Of a stretch of DNA of 55,405 bases, positions 1 through 6,631 are shown piece after piece. Where the stretch lies: assembly GCA_902789415.1 (NCBI GenBank), contig CADAOD010000013.1, positions 1 to 55,405 of the forward strand, written 5' to 3'. Source of the stretch: an uncultured Prevotellaceae bacterium. Its GTDB lineage: Bacteria > Bacteroidota > Bacteroidia > Bacteroidales > Bacteroidaceae. Positions within the stretch are counted from its first letter, which is position 1, and each line of letters begins with the position of its first letter. The position numbers and the translations under genes are program-made. The notes under the pieces were generated by a model that saw nothing but the letters and a program-made list of their open reading frames with translations, had not been told where the DNA came from and made no database searches.

Positions 1-47
1 CCGGTAGCCTCGTTATACACGCGCTCTGTTCTTGTCTTGTGCTTCAT
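1..47 (-). CDS. Possible 5' end of an unidentified minus-strand gene
   Basis: An ATG at 47-45 on the minus strand opens a reading frame that runs to the window edge without a stop (about 15 codons, starting MKHKTRTERVYNEATG). The composition is plausible for a basic N-terminus, and an AGGAG-like stretch lies about 20 nt upstream. I do not recognise the protein, and 15 open codons are weak evidence. The start codon sits at the foot of the inverted repeat at 47-79, which could influence initiation or could mean the frame is not real. Confidence 0.3.
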   Translation of the reverse strand, partial: MKHKTRTERVYNEAT

Positions 48-86
48 TGTCACTTTCTTTTTGACTCCTAAAGTGACAACTTTTTC
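47..86 (+). terminator. Hairpin with T-run between divergent genes
   Basis: Perfect 10-bp inverted repeat: TTGTCACTTT at 47-56 and AAAGTGACAA at 70-79, with a 13-nt loop. It is followed on the plus strand by CTTTTT. This resembles an intrinsic terminator for plus-strand transcription entering from outside the window. On the minus strand the same hairpin would lie across the start of the partial frame at 47. The role is inferred. Confidence 0.45.
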
Positions 87-106
87 TAGTATAAGTCAAG
101 CAGATA

Positions 107-1318
107 TTGAAACAGATCCTTAGGGATAATCAGCAAGAGGTGGAACGCTATGTTGTTGAACCTCGTGAATTTGTGTTGGACGATTTCCCGTGCCGTGTAC
201 TTGTAGGAGTGCGCAGAACCGGTAAGTCTTATATGCTTTACCATCATATCCAGCAATTGCTTGCTGCGGGTCATAAGTGGGACGAAATGCTCTATCTGAA
301 CTTTGAGGATGAGCGTTTGGAGAACTTTGATACTGAGGATTTCAACAAACTGTTGGAATGTCATCAGGAGAACATAGACTCTTGGCATAAGTTTGCCCGA
401 CGGATGGCCGATGCTAAATATACCATCTTTATTACCGGTAGTAATGCCAAGATGCTCTCTGGCGAGATAAACACCACCCTTGGCGGACGGTTCCTGATAG
501 CAGAGGTTTATCCGTACAGTTTCAAGGAGTTCCTTGCAGTACATCAGGTGTCTTTCAGCGAGATAGACCTGTTGGCTACTGAGGGACGCGCCAGAGTGAT
601 ACGCACTTTCGATGAATACATGAGATATGGCGGTCTGCCTGCAGCTGCCCTCTTGCCTGCTAAGAGGGACTATTTGAGCAGTATCTACCAGAAGATTTAC
701 ATGGGTGACATCATCGCCCGTAACAAGATTACCAATGTGGCTGGCATCCGTGTGCTGGTGCGCAAGATGGCAGAGAGCGTTTGTCGCCCCATCTCCTATA
801 ACCGCATCAATAATCTCCTTTCGAGTGTTGGCGGAAAGCTTAGTCTTGCCACTACCATCAAGTATGTGGAGTATTGTGAGGAGGCATGGCTGCTATTGCG
901 GCTTAGGAACTATGCTTCCGCATTGGCTGACAAGGAAAGTAACTGCAAGTACTACTTTATTGATACTGGCATTCTTGGTTTGTTCCTTATTGATAAAGAC
1001 GCTATGCTTTTGGAAAACCTTGTTGCTATTCAACTGTTCCGTATCTATGGTCACGAAATTGACAATGGGCGTATATTCTTCTATAATGACGGCTATGAGG
1101 TTGATTTCTATATTCCAGATGATGAGCTGGCTATCCAAGTATGCTATTCCCTGCACGATGAAGAAACCAGAAAGCGCGAAACGGAGGCCTTACAAAAGCT
1201 GCCTAATCGTTTGTCTTGTAAAAGGAGACTGATTCTGACTTATGACGAAGAGGAAACCATCAACGACAAGCATGGCACTATTGAGGTTGTTCCAGTATGG
1301 AAATGGCTTCTTGAGTGA
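107..1318 (+). CDS. ATP-binding protein, AAA/DUF4143 family, lacking Walker B
   Basis: P-loop ATPase of the AAA_14/DUF4143 family, whose cellular role is mostly unknown. Walker A is GVRRTGKS at residues 34-41, the ITGSNAKML sensor-like motif is at about 109-117, and the DUF4143 half ends in the usual VEVVPVWKWLLE-like C-terminus. Family members normally carry a stretch ending in a hydrophobic LFLDEIQ-type Walker B between the LLECH and NIDSW blocks. Here CHQE (to residue 88) joins directly to NIDSW, so about 14 residues with the catalytic Asp-Glu are missing in frame. There is no ATG; the first usable codon is TTG at 107, and an in-frame stop lies just upstream (92-94). The family call is firm, but the gene may be non-functional or decaying. 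Confidence 0.8.
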   Translation: MKQILRDNQQEVERYVVEPREFVLDDFPCRVLVGVRRTGKSYMLYHHIQQLLAAGHKWDEMLYLNFEDERLENFDTEDFNKLLECHQENIDSWHKFARRMADAKYTIFITGSNAKMLSGEINTTLGGRFLIAEVYPYSFKEFLAVHQVSFSEIDLLATEGRARVIRTFDEYMRYGGLPAAALLPAKRDYLSSIYQKIYMGDIIARNKITNVAGIRVLVRKMAESVCRPISYNRINNLLSSVGGKLSLATTIKYVEYCEEAWLLLRLRNYASALADKESNCKYYFIDTGILGLFLIDKDAMLLENLVAIQLFRIYGHEIDNGRIFFYNDGYEVDFYIPDDELAIQVCYSLHDEETRKRETEALQKLPNRLSCKRRLILTYDEEETINDKHGTIEVVPVWKWLLE

Positions 1319-1338
1319 AACACGGGTGAAACACCGGG

Positions 1339-1370
1339 ACAGGTACCTGTAAGAAGGGGCGGACAGCCCC
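1339..1370. repeat. Palindrome and short hairpin downstream of the ATPase gene
   Basis: ACAGGTACCTGT at 1339-1350 is a perfect 12-bp palindrome, and GGGGC/GCCCC at 1356-1370 forms a 5-bp stem with a 5-nt loop. The second hairpin belongs to the start of the copied promoter block. There is no T-run, so these are not convincing terminators. Confidence 0.4.
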
Positions 1371-1468
1371 GACGAGCGGGGATTGGTGGGAAAGTGTCAT
1401 CATTGAGCAAAAAAAAGTATGGGGGTTTGGGAAAGATGTCGTAACTTTGCAGCGGTAAACTTAAAATT
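1356..1468 (+). repeat. Copied promoter block, copy 1
   Basis: About 113 bp, nearly identical to 4014-4122. It runs from GGGGCGG through AGCGGGGATTGGTGGG and a poly-A tract to the -7 box TAACTTTG (1442-1449) and the leader GCAGCGGTAAACTTAAAAT. It lies directly upstream of the esterase-mannanase gene. The position corresponding to the -33 box reads TATGGGG here and TATTGCGG in copy 2, so copy 1 has the weaker -33 box. Confidence 0.85.
1442..1449 (+). promoter_or_regulatory. Promoter -7 box for the esterase-mannanase gene
   Basis: TAACTTTG matches the Bacteroidetes -7 consensus TAnnTTTG and lies 46 nt before the ATG at 1496. No good TTTG is placed 19-20 nt upstream; the TTTG at 1426 is only 12 nt away. 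Confidence 0.6.
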
Positions 1469-1495
1469 GAATATAACGACAATCGGTAATTAAAA

Positions 1496-3781
1496 ATGAA
1501 AAGACTGCTTACTATTATTTTTAGTTTAACTGTGGTATTGATGCTGCAGGCACAGATTCGTGGAAATAGTGTGGTGGTGACCGTAGAACCCGACCATGCT
1601 GACTGGCGATACAACACTGGCGAAAAGGTACACTTTACCGTAGAGGTGCGCCAGGAAGGTACATTACTTAAAAACGTTGCTATAGATTATGCGATGGGAC
1701 CTGAGATGTATCAGGACATCCACAAAAGCGTAACCCTGAAAGACGGTACCCTGAAACTGCAGGGTACGATGGCGAAACCGGGCTTTTATCGCTTGGATGT
1801 AACTGCCCATGTAAATGGTGTGGATTACCGTGGCGCTTGTGGGGCTGCATTCAGTCCAGAGAAGTTGCAGCCATCGACTGTGATGCCCCAGGATTTTAAG
1901 CAGTACTGGCAGCAGGCTATTGCCAATGCCCGTCAGACTGCTCTGGAGCCAACCAAGCGTTTGCTGCCTGAGCGTTGTACGAAGGATGTGAACGTGTATG
2001 AGGTGAGTTTTAACAACGAACGCTGGGGCTCGCGTACCTATGGTATATTATGCGTGCCCGTGCGCGAGGGGAAATATCCCGCCTTGTTGCGTGTGCCTGG
2101 TGCAGGCGTGCGTCCCTATGGTGGCGATGTATATACTGCCTCGCAGGGTGTGATCACGCTGGAGATTGGTATCCACGGCATTCCTGTGACCATGGAGCAG
2201 GGTGTGTATGATAACCTGCACAATGGTGCCCTGCAGGGCTACTGGGAGTTCAACATGGACAATCGCGACAAACACTACTATCACCATGTGATCATGGGGT
2301 GTGTCCGTGCGATGGACTATATCGAGCAGTACACACCCTGGGATGGTCAAAAGGCTGGCGTGACAGGATCGAGTCAAGGAGGATTTCTGACGCTGGCTAC
2401 TGCAGGATTGGATAAGCGCTTTACCTGCTACGCCCCTGTGCATGCTGCGCTTTGTGATCATACCAACTCGCTGAAAGGGGCTGCCTGCGGATGGCCACAC
2501 TACTTCTATGGAGGAAGGACGAAGGAGGAAGGAGGAAGGACGAAGGAGATAGAAACTTCGAGATATTATGATGGGGTGAATTTTGCTAGGTTGATTGATA
2601 AGGGGCAGATGGGCTGGTTCTCGTTTGGGTATAACGATGATGTGGTGCCACCAACCAGCGCTTGGGCTACCTATAATATCGTAACTGGTCCGAAAGAGAT
2701 ACGTCCTTATCAGGCTACCTGGCATTATTGGCATCAGGAACAGTGGGACACCTGGGAGGCTTGGTTGCTGAAGGAGTTGAAGAGCACCACAGCTACTGAG
2801 TTGGGCGAGCGCTTGCAGACCTTACAGCAGAAAGGCTATATGGCCGGACACCAGGATGACCCGTTCTATGGCATTGGCTGGGCTTACGAGGATGGCAAGA
2901 GCGATGTGAAACTGACTGTGGGTGACTACCCCGCAGTGATGGGATTTGAATTGGGTGGCATTGAGATGGGTGACGAGAAGAATCTGGACAGCGTGCCCTT
3001 TACCCGCATACACGATGAGTTGTTGGCACATGTGAAGCGTGGGGGTATCGTAACCATCAGTTGGCACCCTCGTAACCCTCTGACAGGTGGTACTGCTTGG
3101 GATGTAACCAGCAATCAGGTGGTAAAGAGTGTACTGCCTGGTGGTGTGATGGCTGATAAGTTTAAGCTGTGGATGATGCGTGTGGCTGACTTTATTGAAA
3201 GTCTGAAGGATGAGGCAGGACAGCCCGTGCCCATCGTCTTCCGTCCTTGGCACGAGAATAATGGCTCGTGGTTCTGGTGGGGACAGAAACTGTGTAGCGA
3301 CAGTGAGTTTAAAGCGCTGTGGAACCAGTTGCAGGATTATATGAACGCGCGTGGGTTCAGTAACCTGTTGTGGAGTTACTCGCCTAACTTGGATGGTGGG
3401 TGGACCCTTGAGCGCTTTATGCAGCGCTATCCTGGTAACGACCGTGTAACGCTGATAGGTGAGGATGCCTACCAGTGGGGGACTGAGCAGGACTTTGTAA
3501 CAGCCCTGAACAGTGATCTGACTTTTTTGACCAAGTTTGCCAAGGATAATGGTAAGTTATTGGCGATGACGGAATGTGGGTTTAAGAATATTCCTGATGC
3601 CAGCTGGTTTAGCAGAGTGCTGAAGGTACAAATGGATAAATATCCGATTTGTTATTTCCTTCTTTGGAGAAATTATGAAAAGGAATGGTTTGGGCCGGTT
3701 CCTGGAACGCCTTCTGGCAATGATTATGCTAAGGCGTTTAAGAAATCGACTAATGTTTTGTTTCTTAATGACGTGAAATAG
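1496..3781 (+). CDS. Secreted acetyl esterase (CE7) - GH26 beta-mannanase fusion
   Basis: A two-enzyme polypeptide of 761 aa. Residues 1-20 form a signal peptide without a lipobox. About 24-120 looks like a beta-sandwich. About 125-430 is an AXE1/CE7 esterase with nucleophile motif GSSQGG (Ser293), acid GYNDDVVPP (probably Asp381) and His413. About 440-761 is a GH26 mannanase with acid/base Glu587 (RPWHEN) and nucleophile Glu693 (MTECGF). It should deacetylate and cut acetylated (gluco)mannan outside the cytoplasm and so feed the phosphorylase pathway encoded just downstream. GH26 is the mannanase family in the B. fragilis operon (BF0771-0774), but the esterase fusion is extra. A purine-rich 7-bp repeat array (2511-2548) is translated as GGRTKEEGGRTKE between the esterase nucleophile and acid. 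Domain calls are firm; the substrate is inferred. Confidence 0.93.
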   Translation: MKRLLTIIFSLTVVLMLQAQIRGNSVVVTVEPDHADWRYNTGEKVHFTVEVRQEGTLLKNVAIDYAMGPEMYQDIHKSVTLKDGTLKLQGTMAKPGFYRLDVTAHVNGVDYRGACGAAFSPEKLQPSTVMPQDFKQYWQQAIANARQTALEPTKRLLPERCTKDVNVYEVSFNNERWGSRTYGILCVPVREGKYPALLRVPGAGVRPYGGDVYTASQGVITLEIGIHGIPVTMEQGVYDNLHNGALQGYWEFNMDNRDKHYYHHVIMGCVRAMDYIEQYTPWDGQKAGVTGSSQGGFLTLATAGLDKRFTCYAPVHAALCDHTNSLKGAACGWPHYFYGGRTKEEGGRTKEIETSRYYDGVNFARLIDKGQMGWFSFGYNDDVVPPTSAWATYNIVTGPKEIRPYQATWHYWHQEQWDTWEAWLLKELKSTTATELGERLQTLQQKGYMAGHQDDPFYGIGWAYEDGKSDVKLTVGDYPAVMGFELGGIEMGDEKNLDSVPFTRIHDELLAHVKRGGIVTISWHPRNPLTGGTAWDVTSNQVVKSVLPGGVMADKFKLWMMRVADFIESLKDEAGQPVPIVFRPWHENNGSWFWWGQKLCSDSEFKALWNQLQDYMNARGFSNLLWSYSPNLDGGWTLERFMQRYPGNDRVTLIGEDAYQWGTEQDFVTALNSDLTFLTKFAKDNGKLLAMTECGFKNIPDASWFSRVLKVQMDKYPICYFLLWRNYEKEWFGPVPGTPSGNDYAKAFKKSTNVLFLNDVK
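2511..2548 (+). repeat. Translated 7-bp repeat array in the esterase domain
   Basis: Five consecutive heptamers alternate GGAAGGA and CGAAGGA, giving a 17-bp block repeated exactly 21 bp apart (2511-2527 and 2532-2548). In frame it encodes about two copies of GGRTKE, residues 339-351 of the esterase-mannanase, between Ser293 and Asp381. Confidence 0.8.
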
Positions 3782-3788
3782 TATTGTC

Positions 3789-3813
3789 CTTTTCTTTCGG
3801 CGCAAAAGAAAAG
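3789..3813. repeat. Hairpin just after the mannanase stop
   Basis: CTTTTCTTT (3789-3797) pairs with AAAGAAAAG (3805-3813) around a CGGCGCA loop. It lies 8 nt after the stop codon and may stabilise or end the upstream mRNA. Confidence 0.5.
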
Positions 3814-3842
3814 AACTAAAAGAAAGCATCACCCTACCAAGG

Positions 3843-3860
3843 CCTCCCCTCAAGGGGAGG
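3843..3860. repeat. GC-rich hairpin
   Basis: CCTCCCC (3843-3849) and GGGGAGG (3854-3860) form a perfect 7-bp stem with a TCAA loop. No T-run follows. Confidence 0.5.
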
Positions 3861-3902
3861 ATGCAACCGCTCCTATACGTCGCTCTTTCACTAAGGTATG
3901 CT

Positions 3903-3934
3903 CGGACCATCAAAGGTCCGGCATATTTTTTTTT
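3903..3934 (+). terminator. Terminator-like hairpin with poly-T
   Basis: CGGACC (3903-3908) pairs with GGTCCG (3915-3920). GCAT and then nine T residues (3926-3934) follow. This is the best candidate for the end of the esterase-mannanase transcript, so the GH130 operon would depend on its own promoter. Confidence 0.6.
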
Positions 3935-3990
3935 CGGCGACTACGCGTAGCTGGTCGCTTTTTTTTCGGCGACTACGCGTAGCTGGTCGC
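3927..3990. repeat. Two 32-bp tandem repeats with an internal palindrome
   Basis: Identical units at 3927-3958 and 3959-3990. Each consists of eight T residues plus CGGCGACTACGCGTAGCTGG and TCGC. Each unit contains the perfect palindrome CTACGCGTAG flanked by GCGAC and GTCGC. The units separate the terminator-like hairpin from the copied promoter block. Confidence 0.85.
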
Positions 3991-4013
3991 TGTTGCGCGT
4001 ACAGGGGAAGCGA

Positions 4014-4122
4014 GGGGCGGATAGCCCGACGAGCGGGGATTGGTGGGAAAGTGTCATCATTGAGCAAAAAAAAGTATTGCGGTTTGAGAAAGATGTCGTA
4101 ACTTTGCAGCGGTAAACTTAAA
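4014..4122 (+). repeat. Copied promoter block, copy 2
   Basis: Nearly identical to 1356-1468, one base shorter in the first hairpin (AGCCC for AGCCCC), with a few substitutions around the -33 position. It ends just before the GH130 start. Confidence 0.85.
4076..4106 (+). promoter_or_regulatory. Promoter of the mannosylglucose phosphorylase operon
   Basis: A -33-like ATTG (4076-4079), a 19-nt spacer and the -7 box TAACTTTG (4099-4106) match Bacteroidetes promoter geometry. The ATG follows 22 nt after the -7 box. Confidence 0.75.
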
Positions 4123-4128
4123 ATCAAT

Positions 4129-5295
4129 ATGAGCGAATTTGAACAGAAGGTGGCAGCTCTTAGAAAACATCATGAGGAGCTGCTGGCAAAGAAGAATGAA
4201 CCCATGGAATGGGGGAATGGTATTTACGAGAAGTACAAGAACCCTGTGGTAACAGCTGAACACGTGCCCTTGGAGTGGAAATACGACTTCAACGAGCAGG
4301 ACAACCCGTACCTGATGCAGCGTATTATGTGTAATGCAACGCTGAACGCAGGTGCCATTAAATGGCAGGGAAAATACTGTCTGGTGGTGCGTGTTGAGGG
4401 TGCTGACCGCAAGAGTTACTTTGCGGTGGCAGAGAGTCCTAATGGCATCGACAACTTCCGCTTCTGGGAGGAGCCTATCACCATGCCTGATGACGTGGTG
4501 CCTGCTACCAATATATATGATATGCGACTGACACAGCATGAGGATGGCTGGATTTATGGCGTGTTCTGCGCTGAGCGTCATGACGACTCACAGCCAGGCG
4601 ACCTGAGTGCTGCTACAGCAACAGCGGGTATCGCCCGTACCAAAGATCTGAAGACCTGGTACCGATTGCCTGACCTGAAGACGAAGAGTCAGCAGCGTAA
4701 CGTGGTGCTGCACCCAGAGTTCGTAAACGGAAAATACGCCTTCTATACCCGTCCGCAGGATGGCTTTATCGACACTGGTAGCGGTGGTGGTATCGGCTGG
4801 GCTCTGGTGGATGACATCACTCACGCTGAGATTAAGGACGAAACGATTATCTACGAGCGCAAATACCACACGATTACCGAGGTGAAGAACGGTGAGGGTC
4901 CTCATCCCATCAAGACGCCTAAGGGATGGTTGCACCTGGCACATGGTGTGCGTGCTACGGCTGATGGATTGCGTTACGTGCTGTATATGTATATGACTGC
5001 GCTGGACGATCCTACGAAGGTGATTGCACGTCCGGGTGGCTACTTCCTGGTGCCTGAGGGCAACGAATATTACGGTGATGTGATGAATGTGGCCTTTGCC
5101 AATGGTTGGATAGCCGATGAGGATGGCAAAGTGTTTATCTACTATGCCTCGGCTGATACTCGTATGCATGTGGCTACATCGACCATCGATAAGCTGATTG
5201 ATTACTGTATGAACACTCCCGAGGATGGCTATTTTACAGCCACCTCTGTAGAAACAATAAAAAAACTCATCAATAAAAATAAGAACCATGGCTAG
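4129..5295 (+). CDS. mgp: 4-O-beta-D-mannosyl-D-glucose phosphorylase (GH130_1)
   Basis: A cytoplasmic inverting phosphorylase that converts mannosylglucose plus phosphate to alpha-mannose 1-phosphate and glucose. At 388 aa it has the full family length. The GH130 five-bladed propeller carries NIYDMRLT with the general acid Asp131, the same residue number as in the B. fragilis enzyme BF0772 as I recall it. RPQDGFIDTGSGGGIGW and the HGVRATADGLRY region are also typical. It is first in an operon with the transporter (8-bp overlap) and the epimerase, each of which supplies the preceding step of the pathway. The start is supported by the promoter 22 nt upstream. Confidence 0.95.
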   Translation: MSEFEQKVAALRKHHEELLAKKNEPMEWGNGIYEKYKNPVVTAEHVPLEWKYDFNEQDNPYLMQRIMCNATLNAGAIKWQGKYCLVVRVEGADRKSYFAVAESPNGIDNFRFWEEPITMPDDVVPATNIYDMRLTQHEDGWIYGVFCAERHDDSQPGDLSAATATAGIARTKDLKTWYRLPDLKTKSQQRNVVLHPEFVNGKYAFYTRPQDGFIDTGSGGGIGWALVDDITHAEIKDETIIYERKYHTITEVKNGEGPHPIKTPKGWLHLAHGVRATADGLRYVLYMYMTALDDPTKVIARPGGYFLVPEGNEYYGDVMNVAFANGWIADEDGKVFIYYASADTRMHVATSTIDKLIDYCMNTPEDGYFTATSVETIKKLINKNKNHG

Positions 5296-6631
5296 TTTAA
5301 AGGAGAAAATAGGTTATGCTTTGGGAGATGCGGCGGCTGGTGGTATTACTTGGAAAATCATGTCAATTGCCTTCCCGCTGTTTTTTACCAATGTGTTTGG
5401 ATTGACTTTTGCTGATGCAGCTACACTGATGCTGATAGCCCGTATGTTTGATGTTGTGACCGACCCACTGATGGGTTCGCTGGCTGACCGTACACAGAGC
5501 AAATGGGGTACGTATCGACCCTGGCTGATATTCGGCGCCATCCCCTTCGGACTGGTGTTTGCCCTGCTGCTGTACACGCCTGACTTCGGATTGACAGGTA
5601 AGCGCATCTGGGCTTACAGCTTGTATCTGCTGATGATGGCTCTGTACACAGCCGTGAACGTGCCTTACGGTTCGCTGTTGGGTGTGATGACGGATGATGA
5701 CAACGAGAAGAACCAGTTCTCGAGTTTCCGTATGGTGGGTGCCTATGCCATGGGTTTTGTGACGTTGCTGTCGTTCCCTTACCTGCAGCGACTGGTAGGT
5801 GGTACAGAGCAGCACCAGTATGCGGTGTTGGGTGCTTTCTTTGGTTTTGTGGCTGCTGCAGGCACCTTGGCTTGTGGCTTCCTGACCAAGGAGCGCCTGA
5901 AGCCTGTACGTGCCGAGAAATTCTCGTTCAAGCAGTTTGGCGACTTGTTTAAGAATAAGCCCTGGATTATCCTGACACTGATAGGTATCTGCACCAACTT
6001 TTTTAACGGTTTCCGTTATGCCGTGGCTGGCTATCTGTTGGAATACTGTCTGCATGGGGATGTGACCGTGAGCGGACTGATTATCAACTACACTGTGTTT
6101 ATGACCTTTGGTGAGCTGACCTGTATGATTTTTGGTGGTGTATCGCCGAAGTTTACAGAAATCGTAGGCTCGAAGCGTAAGGCCTTTATGGTGGCTGCAC
6201 TGATTTGTGTGGTATTCTCGGTAGCCTTCTTCTTCGTACCTATGGATCCCGCTTATATCTGGGTGATGGTGGCACTGGTGGTGCTCACCTCAATCGGTAT
6301 CGGTCTGTATTCGCCTCTGTTGTGGAGTATGTATGCCGATGTGGCTGACTATGCCACAGAGAAGAACGGTACCTCGAGCACTGGTCTGATTTTCTCATCA
6401 GGTACCATGGCGCAGAAGTTTGGTACAGCCATCTCTGGTTCGCTGGTAGCCTTGTTCCTGGGTCTGGCTGGTGCCAGCATGATTACCGACGATATGGGGA
6501 ACACGATGGTGGATCCTGCCTCGATTACTGATTCGGTTCTCACCATGGTATGGAGCCTGTTCTCGCTGTTCCCAGCTGTGATTGCAGGACTGATTATTGT
6601 ACTGACTTGGATTTACCCCATTAAGAAATGA
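5288..6631 (+). CDS. GPH-family sugar:cation symporter, probable mannobiose importer
   Basis: Inner-membrane MFS-related transporter of the glycoside-pentoside-hexuronide family, 447 aa with about 12 hydrophobic segments. The N-terminus (KIGYALGDAAAGGITW) and the DPLMGSLADRTQSKWGTYRPW loop are diagnostic for GPH carriers. It starts inside the phosphorylase gene and overlaps the epimerase by ATGA, so translation of the three is probably coupled. By position it equals BF0773 of the B. fragilis mannan operon, and beta-1,4-mannobiose is the inferred substrate. The sequence alone does not fix the substrate. Confidence 0.9.
   Translation: MASLKEKIGYALGDAAAGGITWKIMSIAFPLFFTNVFGLTFADAATLMLIARMFDVVTDPLMGSLADRTQSKWGTYRPWLIFGAIPFGLVFALLLYTPDFGLTGKRIWAYSLYLLMMALYTAVNVPYGSLLGVMTDDDNEKNQFSSFRMVGAYAMGFVTLLSFPYLQRLVGGTEQHQYAVLGAFFGFVAAAGTLACGFLTKERLKPVRAEKFSFKQFGDLFKNKPWIILTLIGICTNFFNGFRYAVAGYLLEYCLHGDVTVSGLIINYTVFMTFGELTCMIFGGVSPKFTEIVGSKRKAFMVAALICVVFSVAFFFVPMDPAYIWVMVALVVLTSIGIGLYSPLLWSMYADVADYATEKNGTSSTGLIFSSGTMAQKFGTAISGSLVALFLGLAGASMITDDMGNTMVDPASITDSVLTMVWSLFSLFPAVIAGLIIVLTWIYPIKK

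Larger units (their letters stand above)
3782..4013. other. Repeat- and hairpin-rich intergenic region
   Basis: The gap from 3782 to the GH130 start holds no credible gene. In order it contains an A/T-rich hairpin (3789-3813), a GC hairpin (3843-3860), a terminator-like hairpin (3903-3934), two 32-bp tandem units (3927-3990) and then the copied promoter block (4014-4122). Confidence 0.8.

Noticed and set aside
1240-1617. Minus-strand frame of 125 codons
   Set aside because: It shares a long peptide with the minus frame at 3891-4127 only because the DNA of the promoter block is copied. It overlaps a promoter and two plus-strand genes.
3891-4127. Minus-strand frame of 78 codons in the repeat region
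   Set aside because: Composed of the tandem repeat and promoter copy read backwards; no protein-like conservation.
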